Below, one piece after another: positions 32,626 to 41,921 of a stretch of DNA of 64,000 nucleotides. Made by a program: the position numbers and the translations under genes. Location of the stretch: the NCBI RefSeq assembly GCF_001907195.1, contig NZ_LVWA01000012.1:124001-188000 (forward strand). Reading direction: 5' to 3'. The stretch comes from Pontibacter flavimaris (GTDB taxonomy: Bacteria; Bacteroidota; Bacteroidia; Cytophagales; Hymenobacteraceae). The number at the start of each line of letters is the position of its first letter. Within the stretch, counting starts at the first letter, position 1. Under the pieces are notes generated by a model. That model was not told the origin of the DNA, searched no databases, and saw nothing but the letters and a program-made list of their open reading frames with translations.

Positions 32626-33978
32626 CTATAAGCTATACAGCACATGCGCGATACCAAAGTAAATGGTCAGGCCTAAGAGGTCATTGGCGGTGGTGATGAA
32701 CGGGCCGGCGGCCACGGCGGGATTGATGCCAAACTTATCCAGGATCATCGGGGTGATGGTGCCCATCAGCGAGGCCAGCATCACCACCGAGAACAGCGCT
32801 ACCGACACCACCACCGCCAGCGTGAGATCGCTCTTAAACAGGTAGGTGGCCGAGAACACAAGTATGGATATGATGAGTGCGTTGAGCAGGGCCACCAGCA
32901 CCACCTTAAGCAAACGCTGGGCAATGTTGTCGAAAACCACCTCGTTGGAGGAAAGCGTCTGGATGATGATGGAGGAGGACTGGATACCCACATTCCCGCC
33001 CGTGGCCGTGATGAGCGGCACAAACAGGGCAATGGCAGGCAGCATGGCAATGTCATCCTCATAGAAACCCATGAAGTGCGCCGCCAGCAAACCGCCTACC
33101 ATGCCGATGATCAGCCAGGGCAGGCGGGCACGCGAGATGCGCAGCACGCTGTCGTCTTCCTCCACGCTCTCGGTGATACCGGTCATGAGCTGGCGGCTGA
33201 GCTCGGCCTGCTCCTGCATCACGTCCACCACGTCGTCGATGGTGATGCGGCCCAGCAAACGCCCCTGGATGTTAATCACCGGAATGGCTTCCAGGTCGTA
33301 GCGCTGCATTACGCTCACTACCTCGCCTTCGTCTTTGTACGACTCTATGGAGATCACGTCCTCGCTGTAGATATCCTTTACCAGCGTATCGTCCTTGGAA
33401 AGGAGCAGGCGCTTTACACTGACACGGCCCAGTAGCTTATCGCGATCATCCACCACATATACGGTATAGATGCGGGCCACCCGCTCGGCCTGCCGGCGCA
33501 CCTCCTCTATACACTGCCGCACGCGCCAGTTCAGGTTTACTTTGATGAGCTCTTTTGCCATCAGACCGCCGGCGCAGTCCTCCTCGTAGTGCAGCAGGTC
33601 CAGAATGGCAGCAGTCTGTTCGTCGTTGTCGATGTGGGCGATCACCTCTTCCCGCGTCTGCACCGACTGGTCGTTGAGGATGTCCACCGCGTCGTCGGAG
33701 TGCATCAGGTTGATGTAGCGGGCGATCTCCTGGCTTGTGAACTTGTCGAGGAATTCGTTGCGGATGTCCTCGTCGAGGTCGCTCAGGATCTCGGCGCCTA
33801 TCTCCGGTGGCAGCATGTCCAGGATGTAGCGCGACTCGTTAGCATCCAGCTCGTAGAGCACCGTGATGATATCGGCAGGGTGCATCTCGTCCATGGTACT
33901 CAGGATATACTCCCGGTCCTGGCGTGCAATGGCCTCCTCTACCTGCTCAATATACTCACGTGTGATCTCTACCTGCAT
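32626..33978 (-). CDS. mgtE: Magnesium transporter MgtE
   Basis: A 450-residue MgtE channel. The N-terminal superhelical domain (residues about 1-130, DEMHPADIITVLYELD and the repeated LMHSDDAVDIL) is followed by two CBS domains (about 135-255, with VKDIYSEDVISIESY and GRITIDDVVDVMQEQAE) and five membrane helices from about 285. The pore region includes ITATGGNVGIQSSSIIIQ. Magnesium binding to the cytosolic domains closes the channel. It starts 1 base after the ksgA stop, so the two are cotranscribed. Confidence 0.95.
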   Translation of the reverse strand: MQVEITREYIEQVEEAIARQDREYILSTMDEMHPADIITVLYELDANESRYILDMLPPEIGAEILSDLDEDIRNEFLDKFTSQEIARYINLMHSDDAVDILNDQSVQTREEVIAHIDNDEQTAAILDLLHYEEDCAGGLMAKELIKVNLNWRVRQCIEEVRRQAERVARIYTVYVVDDRDKLLGRVSVKRLLLSKDDTLVKDIYSEDVISIESYKDEGEVVSVMQRYDLEAIPVINIQGRLLGRITIDDVVDVMQEQAELSRQLMTGITESVEEDDSVLRISRARLPWLIIGMVGGLLAAHFMGFYEDDIAMLPAIALFVPLITATGGNVGIQSSSIIIQTLSSNEVVFDNIAQRLLKVVLVALLNALIISILVFSATYLFKSDLTLAVVVSVALFSVVMLASLMGTITPMILDKFGINPAVAAGPFITTANDLLGLTIYFGIAHVLYSL

Positions 33979-33979
33979 A

Positions 33980-34795
33980 CTATTGCTTTATGTTCTGCTC
34001 TATCAGTTGTGTCAGTTCTACGAAGTCCTGCACCGAAAGCTGCTCGGCGCGTTTGTCGAAAACAGGCAGGGCCTGCACTTGGGGCGGCAAGTTATAACTT
34101 CGGAGGGAGTTACGTAGCGTCTTGCGGCGGGTTCCGAAACTTAATTTCACCACCTGGTGGAAAAGCTTCTCGTCGCAGGCCAGCCGCTCCACGTTGTTGC
34201 GCACCAGGCTTATCACCGCCGACTTCACCTTCGGCGGCGGGTTAAATACCTTCTCTCCTACCGTGAACTTGTAATCAATCGTATAAAATGCCTGCAGCAG
34301 TACGCTCAGGATGCCGTAGGCTTTGGAGCCCGGCGGCGAGGCCAGCCGCTCGGCCACCTCTTTTTGTATCATGCACACCACCTCCGGCACCACATCGCGG
34401 TGCTCGAGCACCTTAAAGAAGATTTGGCTCGATATATTATAAGGAAAGTTGCCGATGACAGCGAACTTGCCCGGGAAGAGCGTGCTCAGGTCGGTTTTGA
34501 GGAAGTCGGCGGAGATGATGCGGTCGCCGAGCTGCGGGAAGTGCTCCTGCAGGTAGGCGATCGACTCCCGGTCGATGTCCACCACCGTGGTGCGGTACTC
34601 CTGGTGCTGCAACAGGTACTGTGTGAGCACGCCCATGCCGGGCCCAATTTCGAGCACGTCCCGCACGCCGCCGGGCAGCGTGAGTTGCTCCACTATCTTT
34701 ATCGCGATGTTCTGGTCAACCAGGAAATGCTGGCCCAGGTGCTTCTTGGGTCTTACCTTACTCACGTTGTGTTGCTTATGGTTTTGCGGGTACAA
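33980..34795 (-). CDS. ksgA: 16S rRNA dimethyladenosine transferase KsgA/RsmA
   Basis: A 271-residue SAM-dependent methyltransferase that dimethylates two adjacent adenosines near the 3' end of 16S rRNA. Motifs visible are KKHLGQHFLVD at the start, EIGPGMGVLTQYLL for SAM binding, IISADFLKTD, and the catalytic GNFPYNISSQIFF (NxPY) near residue 118. The end VQDFVELTQLIEQ is usual. A GTG at 34765 (VSKVRPKK) is an alternative start closer to the common family N-terminus. It leads the operon with mgtE. Confidence 0.95.
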   Translation of the reverse strand: MYPQNHKQHNVSKVRPKKHLGQHFLVDQNIAIKIVEQLTLPGGVRDVLEIGPGMGVLTQYLLQHQEYRTTVVDIDRESIAYLQEHFPQLGDRIISADFLKTDLSTLFPGKFAVIGNFPYNISSQIFFKVLEHRDVVPEVVCMIQKEVAERLASPPGSKAYGILSVLLQAFYTIDYKFTVGEKVFNPPPKVKSAVISLVRNNVERLACDEKLFHQVVKLSFGTRRKTLRNSLRSYNLPPQVQALPVFDKRAEQLSVQDFVELTQLIEQNIKQ

Positions 34796-34903
34796 AGTAT
34801 ACTTTTCAGCCCGCAGCCGTTATACTTTAATTGAGTACGATTCCGGAAACTGCCGCGGCGGTGCCGTTTTCGTATTACGTTTTATACTTACTATATTGCG
34901 CAA

Positions 34904-34933
34904 CAAAGATACGAACGACAGATGCCTACACAA
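34904..34933 (-). promoter_or_regulatory. ksgA: Promoter of the ksgA-mgtE operon
   Basis: On the minus strand TTG (34931-34933), 19 bases, TATCTTTG (34904-34911): an ideal Bacteroidota -33/-7 pair about 108 bases before ksgA. The -33 box lies within the first codons of the divergent peptidase gene. Confidence 0.7.
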
Positions 34934-36355
34934 CTTAAATACGATACAAGCTTCGCGGGAAACACCGACCTGGCCCTGCTAACGGCGGCCGGCGAGGCGG
35001 CACAGCTCCCCGAGCTGCAGCCCGGAGAGCAGGCGTATGTGCAGCAGCAGGTACAGCAGGAGGCCAAAATTATCTTCCTGAACCGCTATACGCACCGCGT
35101 GTATGTGGTGGTAGTTCCTGACTGCAAGACCGAGAACGCCCGCAAGGAAGCCATCCGTCAGGCAGGCCATACGTTGCTGAAGCAGCTGAAGGCGGATAAA
35201 GTAGCAGACATCACCATACTTGATAAAACAGAAACCGGCGCCGGTTTATACTTGGCCGAAGGCATTTATTTGAGTAACCATACTTTCTTAAAGTATAAAA
35301 CCAAGGATGCCAAGCCGAGCCCGCTGCAACGTATAACCCTGGCCGATGCGCAGGTAACCGAGCAGCAGGTGCAGGAACTGGCCCATGTACTGGAGGCTGT
35401 GGTGCAGGCCCGCGACCTGGTAAACGAACCGCACAGCCACCAGTCGGCTACGCAGTTTAGCGAGCAATTGGTGGAGTTGGGCCAGGAAGCAGGCTTCAAG
35501 ACAGAGGTGCTCGACGAGCTGCAGATACAGTCGCTGAAGATGGGTGGCCTGCTGGCCGTGAACCAGGGCAGCGAGGAGCCGGCCACCTTCACCATTATGG
35601 AGTGGAAACCGCAGAACGCCAAAAACACGAAGCCCTACGTGCTGGTGGGCAAGGGCGTGGTGTATGATACCGGCGGCCTGAGCCTGAAGCCAACACCCAA
35701 CTCCATGGATTTCATGAAATCTGATATGGCAGGCGCTGCCGCTGTGGCCGGTATACTTTACGCGGTGGCCAAAAACAAGCTGCCGCTGCACGTGATCGGC
35801 CTGGTGCCCGCCACCGATAACCGCCCCGGCGGACAGGCTGTGGCCCCCGGCGACGTGATCACGATGTTCAACGGCATGACCGTGGAAGTGCTGAACACCG
35901 ACGCTGAAGGGCGGCTTATACTTGCCGATGCCCTCTCCTTTGCCAAAAAGTATAATCCGGAGCTGGTGCTGGATTTCGCAACGCTGACCGGTGCCGCGAT
36001 GCGTGCGATTGGCAAGGAGGCTTCTGTGGCCATGGGCACGGCCGGGGATGAGACCATGAACGCCCTGAGAAAAGCCGGGGAGAACGTACATGAGCGCCTG
36101 GTGGAGTTTCCGCTGTGGGACGAGTACAGAAAGCAGATCGAGTCGGATGTGGCGGACCTGAAGAACCTGGGCGGCGCTGATGCGGGCGCCATCACGGCGG
36201 GCAAGTTCCTGGAGGAGTTTACCAGCTACCCGTGGGTGCACTTCGACATCGCCGGCACGGCCTACCTGCAGGGCGAGGACTCCTACCGCGGCAAAATGGG
36301 CACGGGCACCTGCGTGCGCCTCGTTTACAACTACCTTAGCGCATTGGCACGATAA
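34922..36355 (+). CDS. M17 leucyl aminopeptidase family protein
   Basis: A 477-residue metallo-aminopeptidase of family M17. The catalytic C-terminal domain shows LVGKGVVYDTGGLSLKP (metal Lys and Asp) near residue 245, MKSDMAGAAAV, and the signature NTDAEGRLILADAL near residue 325 with the active-site Arg. It removes N-terminal residues from peptides in the cytosol, usually as a hexamer with two metal ions. The N-terminal 150 residues are more divergent, as is usual. The pdxA gene starts 6 bases after the stop. Confidence 0.92.
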   Translation: MPTQLKYDTSFAGNTDLALLTAAGEAAQLPELQPGEQAYVQQQVQQEAKIIFLNRYTHRVYVVVVPDCKTENARKEAIRQAGHTLLKQLKADKVADITILDKTETGAGLYLAEGIYLSNHTFLKYKTKDAKPSPLQRITLADAQVTEQQVQELAHVLEAVVQARDLVNEPHSHQSATQFSEQLVELGQEAGFKTEVLDELQIQSLKMGGLLAVNQGSEEPATFTIMEWKPQNAKNTKPYVLVGKGVVYDTGGLSLKPTPNSMDFMKSDMAGAAAVAGILYAVAKNKLPLHVIGLVPATDNRPGGQAVAPGDVITMFNGMTVEVLNTDAEGRLILADALSFAKKYNPELVLDFATLTGAAMRAIGKEASVAMGTAGDETMNALRKAGENVHERLVEFPLWDEYRKQIESDVADLKNLGGADAGAITAGKFLEEFTSYPWVHFDIAGTAYLQGEDSYRGKMGTGTCVRLVYNYLSALAR

Positions 36356-36361
36356 CCACAC

Positions 36362-37384
36362 ATGGACAACAAGTATAAAATAAAGCTAGGCATCAGCATC
36401 GGCGACACCAACGGCATCGGCCCGGAGGTGATCGTGAAGACCCTGTCTGACAACCGCATCCTCAACTACTGCACACCGGTGATCTACGCCTCTGCGGGGG
36501 TACTGAACGCCGTACGCAAGTCGCTGCACTCCGAGCACTTCAATTACCAGCAGGTAGACTCGGCGCAGGCCCTGGCGCCGCGCAAGGTAAACCTGATCTC
36601 CTGCTGGGACCACGACCTGGAGCTGAACCCCGGCATGCCCACCCCGGAGTCAGGCAAGGCTTCGCTGGACTCGCTGCTGGCCGCCTCCCGGGATCTGAAG
36701 GCTGGTTTACTGGACGGTCTGGTTACGGCCCCTATCAACAAGGACAACATACAGGCTGAGGAGTTTAAGTTTCCGGGCCATACCGAGTTCCTCACCTCCT
36801 ACTTTGATGCGCCGGAGAGCCTGATGCTGCTGGTGAGCGGCGATTTGCGCGTGGCCACCGTCACCGGGCACATGCCCCTGAAGGATGTATCGGCCAAAAT
36901 CACCGAGCAGCTGCTTATCCGCAAGCTGACCATCCTGCAACAGTCGCTGCGCACCGACTTCGGTATTCTGAAGCCACGCATTGCCGTGCTGGGCCTCAAC
37001 CCGCACGCCGGCGAGCAGGGCCTGCTGGGCACCGAGGATATGGAGATCATCCGCCCGACGATTCTGCAGATGAAGGAGCGCGGCCATTTGGTGTTCGGCC
37101 CGTTCCCGGCCGATGGCTTTTTTGGCATGCAGCAGTACAAACAGGTAGACGCCGTGCTGGCCATGTACCACGACCAGGGGCTGATTCCGTTTAAAACGCT
37201 GGCCTTTGAGAGCGGCGTGAACTACACGGCCGGGCTGCCCATTGTGCGCACCTCGCCCGACCACGGCACGGCCTATGATATTGCAGCAAAGCACATTGCC
37301 CATGAAACCTCTTTCCGCGAAGCGCTGTTCCTAGCCTGCGACATTGTGCGCATGCGCCAGCTGGAGGCAAATCCTGCAGTATAA
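36362..37384 (+). CDS. pdxA: 4-hydroxythreonine-4-phosphate dehydrogenase PdxA
   Basis: A 340-residue enzyme of DXP-dependent vitamin B6 synthesis. It oxidises 4-phosphohydroxy-threonine before PdxJ builds pyridoxine phosphate. Recognisable parts are GISIGDTNGIGPEVI at the start, TAPINKDNI near residue 120, GHTEFL with a metal His, and LNPHAGEQGLLGTED near 220, MYHDQGLIPFK near 270, and RTSPDHGTAYDIA near 298, which include the metal-binding histidines. PdxJ is not in the window. It lies 6 bases after the peptidase gene, probably in one transcript. Confidence 0.95.
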   Translation: MDNKYKIKLGISIGDTNGIGPEVIVKTLSDNRILNYCTPVIYASAGVLNAVRKSLHSEHFNYQQVDSAQALAPRKVNLISCWDHDLELNPGMPTPESGKASLDSLLAASRDLKAGLLDGLVTAPINKDNIQAEEFKFPGHTEFLTSYFDAPESLMLLVSGDLRVATVTGHMPLKDVSAKITEQLLIRKLTILQQSLRTDFGILKPRIAVLGLNPHAGEQGLLGTEDMEIIRPTILQMKERGHLVFGPFPADGFFGMQQYKQVDAVLAMYHDQGLIPFKTLAFESGVNYTAGLPIVRTSPDHGTAYDIAAKHIAHETSFREALFLACDIVRMRQLEANPAV

Positions 37385-37420
37385 TTAAGGCCGGGTATTT
37401 TATTTATCAGAATTAAGTTC

Positions 37421-37428
37421 TAATTTTG
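37421..37428 (+). promoter_or_regulatory. Promoter -7 element of the yceD-rpmF operon
   Basis: TAATTTTG matches TAnnTTTG, 28 bases before the GTG start at 37456. No TTG is seen at -33. It supports a start at 37456 instead of the TTG at 37426 that would lie inside the promoter. Confidence 0.5.
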
Positions 37429-37455
37429 CAACCTTGCAATAAAGAGTCGATTGGG

Positions 37456-38001
37456 GTGAAGAAGCTAAGAGATTACGAAATCGGCATTGCCAAGCTCAGT
37501 AACCGGAAACACAAGTATGAGTTTCAGCTGGACGACGCTTTTTTTGAGGAGTTCGGCAAAGACATCATACTTGGCGGTAACATGAAAGCCGATGTGGAGC
37601 TGGATAAGACAGAGTCGCTGCTTACCTTCCACTTCGACATTAAGGGCCAGGTGCGCCTGACCTGCGACAGGAGTCTGGAGGAGTTTGACCACCCGCTGGA
37701 TGTGCAGGCCACGTTCCGCATCAAGTATGGGGACGAGAACGCAGAACTGGCCGACGACCTGTGGCAGATAACGCCCAACACGCAGGCCATCAACATTGCG
37801 CAGCACCTGTACGACTACATCGGGCTGGCCCTGCCAATGAAGAAGCTGCACCCACGCTTTGTGGAGGAAGAAGCGGATGAGGAAGAGGACGATCGGGATA
37901 TCCTGATCTACAGCTCCCGCGACGATTCGGACACAGACGAGGATGAGGACGACGAGGATGACACGGACCCGCGCTGGGACGCCCTCCGAAACCTGAACTA
38001 A
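37456..38001 (+). CDS. yceD: DUF177/YceD family protein
   Basis: A 181-residue YceD-type protein from GTG 37456 (VKKLRDYEIGIAKL), the position where family members usually begin. The central LTCDRSLEEFDHPL has the single conserved Cys of a zinc-ribbon remnant near residue 72. The C-terminal third is extremely acidic (a run of Glu and Asp ending DDTDPRWDAL), ending with the RWDALRNL motif seen in DUF177. YceD lies directly before rpmF here, as in many bacteria, and is linked to 23S rRNA and ribosome maturation in plants and bacteria. Confidence 0.9.
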   Translation: MKKLRDYEIGIAKLSNRKHKYEFQLDDAFFEEFGKDIILGGNMKADVELDKTESLLTFHFDIKGQVRLTCDRSLEEFDHPLDVQATFRIKYGDENAELADDLWQITPNTQAINIAQHLYDYIGLALPMKKLHPRFVEEEADEEEDDRDILIYSSRDDSDTDEDEDDEDDTDPRWDALRNLN

Positions 38002-38051
38002 TAGAAATTCAGAAGTATAAAGTATAAACGCAAGTAAATCATTAACTAAAA

Positions 38052-38249
38052 ATGGCACATCCAAAACGTAAGATTTCGAAGACCAGAAGAGATAAGAGAA
38101 GAACACATCAGGGTCTCTCTGAAAAAGCCATTGCAATTTGCCCTACCACAGACACGCCACACCTGTTCCACCATGCTTACGTGGTAGACGGCGACCTGTA
38201 CCACAAAGGCAAACTGGCTATCAAAAATTATACAACTAACGCCCAGTAA
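38052..38249 (+). CDS. rpmF: 50S ribosomal protein L32
   Basis: A 65-residue ribosomal protein. The start MAHPKRKISKTRRDKRRTH is the L32 signature. Of the four-cysteine zinc-binding form only one Cys (AICPTTDTPHLFHHAYV) is left, so this is a zinc-independent version with histidines in place of the other ligands, common in Bacteroidota. It is 50 bases after yceD and 52 before plsX, the conserved order that ties ribosome and lipid synthesis. Confidence 0.96.
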   Translation: MAHPKRKISKTRRDKRRTHQGLSEKAIAICPTTDTPHLFHHAYVVDGDLYHKGKLAIKNYTTNAQ

Positions 38250-38301
38250 GCAGTAGCCTGCTTTAGTTTTAGCTCTGTATAATTTTAACACCCCCTATTA
38301 G

Positions 38302-39243
38302 ATGAGAATCGCTTTAGACGCCATGGGCGGTGATTATGCACCCGAAGCAATTGTGAAGGGTGCTATTTTGGCTGCTCAGGAGATAGACGAAGGCACAAGC
38401 CTCCTGCTTATTGGCAAGGAGGACGTGGTCAGCAGTCTGCTCAAGGAATATGGTTACACCGGCAACAACATCACAGTTGTAAACGCCAGCCAGGTAATTG
38501 AGATGGGGGAACACCCCACCAAGGCCCTGACACAGAAAACCGACTCCAGCATATCCATAGGCTACGGCCTGCTTAAAATGCAGAAAGCCGATGCCTTCTG
38601 CAGCGCCGGTAATACCGGGGCCATGCTGGTAGGGTCCATGTTCAGCGTAAAAGCAATTGAGGGTATCCTGAGACCACCTATCGCTAACTTTGTTCCGAAA
38701 CTAGGCGGCGGGTACGGCATCATGCTGGATGTAGGCGCCAATGCGGACTGCAAGCCCGAGGTGCTGGAGCAGTTCGGCATGCTGGGCTATATCTACGCCA
38801 AGTATGTGCTCGAGATCCCAAATCCTAAGGTGGGTCTGATGAACCTGGGGGAGGAAGAAGGCAAGGGCACCACGGTTATCCAGGCGGCTTACCAGCGCCT
38901 GAAAGCCAACACAAGCCTCAACTTTATCGGGAACATTGAGGGCCGCGACCTCTTCAACGACAAGGCTGACGTGATTGTGTGCGACGGCTACACCGGCAAC
39001 ATCATCCTGAAAATGGCCGAGTCGATCTACGACATCCTCAACCACAAAGGCATCCACGACCCCTTCTTCGACAAGTTTAACTACGAGGCGGAAGGCGGCA
39101 GCCCTATCCTGGGCGTGAACGGAAACGTGGTGATCGGTCATGGTGTTTCCAGCCCTACGGCCGTGAAGCACATGGTGCTGCAGGCCCAGAAAATGGCTTC
39201 TACCAAAGTTTGGGAGCGCTTTAAGAAGCACTACAGCGAGTAA
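38302..39243 (+). CDS. plsX: Phosphate acyltransferase PlsX
   Basis: A 313-residue PlsX, which makes acyl-phosphate from acyl-ACP, the first step in one route to phosphatidic acid. The start [20 protein letters not shown] is diagnostic. Other marks are [28 protein letters not shown] and [16 protein letters not shown]. It is a peripheral membrane enzyme. Position between rpmF and fabH is conserved. A hairpin with a long loop and a T-run follows before fabH. Confidence 0.96.
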   Translation: MRIALDAMGGDYAPEAIVKGAILAAQEIDEGTSLLLIGKEDVVSSLLKEYGYTGNNITVVNASQVIEMGEHPTKALTQKTDSSISIGYGLLKMQKADAFCSAGNTGAMLVGSMFSVKAIEGILRPPIANFVPKLGGGYGIMLDVGANADCKPEVLEQFGMLGYIYAKYVLEIPNPKVGLMNLGEEEGKGTTVIQAAYQRLKANTSLNFIGNIEGRDLFNDKADVIVCDGYTGNIILKMAESIYDILNHKGIHDPFFDKFNYEAEGGSPILGVNGNVVIGHGVSSPTAVKHMVLQAQKMASTKVWERFKKHYSE

Positions 39244-39276
39244 CATAGCCGGCGCAAGCCCGCAAACGCATTTCAT

Positions 39277-39340
39277 ACTTGGCATAATCTGTTAAAAGAT
39301 TCTTTTTGAAGAAACTGACAGGCTATGCCAAGTTTTTTTT
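39277..39340 (+). terminator. Long-loop hairpin with T-run between plsX and fabH
   Basis: ACTTGGCATA (39277-39286) pairs perfectly with TATGCCAAGT (39324-39333), followed by eight T. The 37-base loop itself has a CTGT/ACAG and AGATTC/GAAACT-like inner stem. It could stop plsX transcripts or serve as an attenuator for fabH. Confidence 0.65.
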
Positions 39341-39386
39341 ATTAAATTGCCCCACTTAATCTTTATCACCTTAACAGAATTAGCAA

Positions 39387-40385
39387 ATGAGTAAGATTAC
39401 TGCCGCCATTACCGGTGTAAGTGGCTATGTACCAGATTACGTGCTCACCAACAAGGAGCTCGAGACGATGGTGGAGACCAATGATGAGTGGATCACGTCA
39501 CGAACAGGTATCAAGGAGAGGCGCATCCTGAAGGGTGAAGACAAGGGTACGTCGCATATTGCGGTGCCGGCGGTAAGGGAACTGCTCAAGAAAACGAATA
39601 CAAAGCCGGAGGAAGTAGACCTGCTGATCTGCGCCACCACCACCCCGGACATGGTTTTTCCGGCCACAGCCAACCTGATCACGGCTGAGGTGGGCGCGGT
39701 GAACGCCTTCGGTTACGACATACAGGCCGCCTGCTCGGGCTTCCTGTTCGCGCTGGCCACTGCCTCCAAATTTGTGGAGTCGGGCCAGTACAAGAAAGTG
39801 ATTGTGGTGGGGGCTGATAAGATGTCCTCTATCGTGGATTACACCGACCGCACCACCTGCATTATCTTCGGGGATGGCGGCGGCGCCGTGATGCTGGAGC
39901 CGAACACGGAGGGGCTGGGCATCCAGGACTCTATCCTGAAGTCGGACGGAACGGGCGCGCAGTACCTCTACATGAAGGCCGGAGGCAGCCGCAGACCGGC
40001 TACGCTCGAGACCGTGCAGAACCGGGAGCACTTTGCCTTCCAGGAGGGCCAGCAGGTGTTTAAATTCGCCGTGAAGGGCATGGCCGACGTATCGGCGGAG
40101 ATCATGGAGCGCAACCACCTGACGGGCGAGGACGTGGCCTGGCTCGTGCCGCACCAGGCAAACAAGCGCATCATCGAGGCAACGGCCAACCGCATGGGCC
40201 TTAGCAACGAAAAGGTGATGCTGAACATCCACAAGTATGGCAATACCACCAGCGGCACTATTCCGCTTTGCCTGTGGGAGTATGAGAACCAACTCAAGAA
40301 AGGCGATAACATCGTGCTGGCAGCCTTCGGCGGCGGCTTTACCTGGGGCGCCATTTACCTCAAGTGGGCCTATGATCCGAAGTGA
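39387..40385 (+). CDS. fabH: 3-oxoacyl-ACP synthase III FabH
   Basis: A 332-residue ketoacyl-ACP synthase III that starts fatty acid chains by condensing acyl-CoA with malonyl-ACP. The active-site Cys is in [16 protein letters not shown] near residue 114, His in [13 protein letters not shown] near 255, and Asn in [12 protein letters not shown] near 287. The N-terminus [20 protein letters not shown] is typical. In Bacteroidota branched-chain primers are common, but primer choice is not visible here. It ends the yceD-rpmF-plsX-fabH block at a clear terminator. Confidence 0.95.
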   Translation: MSKITAAITGVSGYVPDYVLTNKELETMVETNDEWITSRTGIKERRILKGEDKGTSHIAVPAVRELLKKTNTKPEEVDLLICATTTPDMVFPATANLITAEVGAVNAFGYDIQAACSGFLFALATASKFVESGQYKKVIVVGADKMSSIVDYTDRTTCIIFGDGGGAVMLEPNTEGLGIQDSILKSDGTGAQYLYMKAGGSRRPATLETVQNREHFAFQEGQQVFKFAVKGMADVSAEIMERNHLTGEDVAWLVPHQANKRIIEATANRMGLSNEKVMLNIHKYGNTTSGTIPLCLWEYENQLKKGDNIVLAAFGGGFTWGAIYLKWAYDPK

Positions 40386-40408
40386 CGAAAAGTATAAAGT
40401 ATAAAAGT

Positions 40409-40439
40409 AAAGGCGGCTCTGTGAAAGGGCCGCCTTTTT
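40409..40439 (+). terminator. Intrinsic terminator after fabH
   Basis: AAAGGCGGC (40409-40417) pairs with GCCGCCTTT (40429-40437), continuing into a short T-run, 24 bases past the fabH stop. Two overlapping AAGTATA heptamers lie just before it. Confidence 0.85.
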
Positions 40440-40602
40440 CATGTCAGGAGGTGTCGGATAGGGAAAATGAGCATCAGTTTGAAAGTATAATCTGGCCTCT
40501 GGCGCCGGTATCTAACCGGTGACGCACTGTGGGAGTGAATCTCCGGACTCGCTTAATGGCTCCCATACTTTCCAATCAACTCAACCTGCAAGAGTATAAA
40601 CT

Positions 40603-40727
40603 CAAGTTGCGATTAACCCACCGCTACCCTTCCAGGGAGGGGAATTTTGCGAAAGAGTAGCTGATTCCCCTCCTGGGTGGGGTTAGGGGTGGGTTTACAC
40701 CTGCACTGCATCAGTAAATCGTAACTT
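40603..40727. repeat. 125-bp palindromic MITE-like element, copy A
   Basis: Ends CAAGTTGCGAT (40603-40613) and ATCGTAACTT (40718-40727) are inverted repeats with one change. Inside, the arm AACCCACC...AGGGAGGGGAAT pairs with ATTCCCCTCC...GGGGTGGGTTT. The whole element can fold on itself. It is close to 90 percent identical by eye to copy B at 47591. No gene is inside. Confidence 0.75.
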
Positions 40728-40875
40728 AGATGTATAAGTAGGATCTAGTAGCTAATCAGATGGAGCTATACTTGCCTGCTGTCATAACGTTAAAAATGCA
40801 GGCTGCATACTTTCTAACAGCAACCAAAGTATAATACTGTCGGGCTGTGAGCTATACACCTTATTTAAAAGCACA

Positions 40876-40910
40876 AAAAAGGCGAGCCGGAAAAACCGTA
40901 CTCGCCTTTT
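40876..40910 (-). terminator. Intrinsic terminator after the LysM gene
   Basis: AAAAAGGCGAG (40876-40886) pairs with CTCGCCTTTT (40901-40910). On the minus strand the stem is followed by TTTTTT. It lies 45 bases past the LysM gene stop. Confidence 0.8.
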
Positions 40911-40955
40911 ATACTTAATACGTCTACTTGCCTATACCTTATACTTGGCAGATGC

Positions 40956-41915
40956 TTACGGCATGTAGGAAAGCTCCACTCTGAAACGGGGATCCACAGC
41001 GCCAAGCTTCTGGTAGGCCTTCTTAGACAGACGCACCACCACACGCTCGTTCTCGCCCGTTTCCGGCAGCTTCCCGATAACGCGCACATACACCACTTGC
41101 CCGTTCATGGCGTTCTTCACCTGCATAATAGTGCCGACAGGGGCCGTTTTGTGCAATGCCAGGTATTTATTCGTATCGTTTGTTTTCGGGTCGATCATCT
41201 CGGCCATGCCAGCCTCGATCCTTTTGTTCATACCAGCGGGAGAGGCATCCTCTTCGGGCTCCTCCTCCTCCATCACTCTTTCCTTCGTGGTCACAACCAC
41301 TGGCGTGGCGTTCACGGGCGCCGGGTTGGCTGGTCCGGCCGAGGCTACGGCGTTGGAGTCCGCCCCTTTCGTCATTTCATCGTCCGGCTCGGGCATGTAC
41401 AGCGGCTTCTGGGTCGGCGTTGGCTCCCCTACCCCCACAATCAGTTCCTGGCCGATCTCAATGGTGTTGCCCGGCAGCTTGTTCCAGAACCTCAGGTTCT
41501 CTACCGAGATGTTGTACATGCGCGATACCGAGTAAAGCGTCTGCTTGGGCTCCACGGTGTGCAGCTTGTTGCCGATGCTGTTCACCGTGTAGGTGCGGTT
41601 GCTGGCTGCCGGCGCCGTGTTCTTCGGGGCAGTGGCTGCCAGCGACACAAGGCCGCGCGGAATCAGCACGACCTCCCCTATTTTGATGGCTGTCTGCACC
41701 CCCGGGTTGGCCTCCACGATCTGTGCAACCGGAATGCTATACTTTCTGGAGAGAGCATAGAGCGTCTCCTTAGGCTCCACTTTGTGCTGCACGAAGAGCT
41801 TCCCGCCCTTGCGCTCCACACCCACCGAGTCGCGTACGGCGGTGAGGTCCAGCGCATTAGCCGAAAAAGAGAGTACAGGCACTGCTACAAGAGAAAGTAA
41901 TAAAGTTCGTAACAT
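40956..41915 (-). CDS. LysM-RlpA-like cell-wall protein
   Basis: A 319-residue exported protein. A signal peptide (LLSLVAVPVLSFSANA) is followed by two LysM modules at about 42-87 (HKVEPKETLYALSRKYSIPVAQIVEANPG) and 118-160 (HTVEPKQTLYSVSRMYNISVENLRFWNK). A Pro/Ala/Glu-rich linker leads to a C-terminal RlpA-like double-psi barrel (about 245-319, ALHKTAPVGTIMQVKN and VRVIGKLPETGENERVVVRLSKKAYQKL). LysM binds peptidoglycan. The C-terminal domain may act on or bind glycan strands at division sites. The gene stands after the DUF4905 gene by 6 bases. Confidence 0.88.
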   Translation of the reverse strand: MLRTLLLSLVAVPVLSFSANALDLTAVRDSVGVERKGGKLFVQHKVEPKETLYALSRKYSIPVAQIVEANPGVQTAIKIGEVVLIPRGLVSLAATAPKNTAPAASNRTYTVNSIGNKLHTVEPKQTLYSVSRMYNISVENLRFWNKLPGNTIEIGQELIVGVGEPTPTQKPLYMPEPDDEMTKGADSNAVASAGPANPAPVNATPVVVTTKERVMEEEEPEEDASPAGMNKRIEAGMAEMIDPKTNDTNKYLALHKTAPVGTIMQVKNAMNGQVVYVRVIGKLPETGENERVVVRLSKKAYQKLGAVDPRFRVELSYMP

Positions 41916-41921
41916 AAGGGG

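Noticed and set aside
35288..36361. 357-residue frame opposite the M17 peptidase gene
   Set aside because: Shadow of a gene with clear catalytic motifs; low-complexity His/Gly/Val content.
41097..41900. 267-residue plus-strand frame opposite the LysM gene
   Set aside because: Antisense shadow with Arg/His/Gly-rich, domain-free sequence; the minus frame has signal peptide and LysM motifs.
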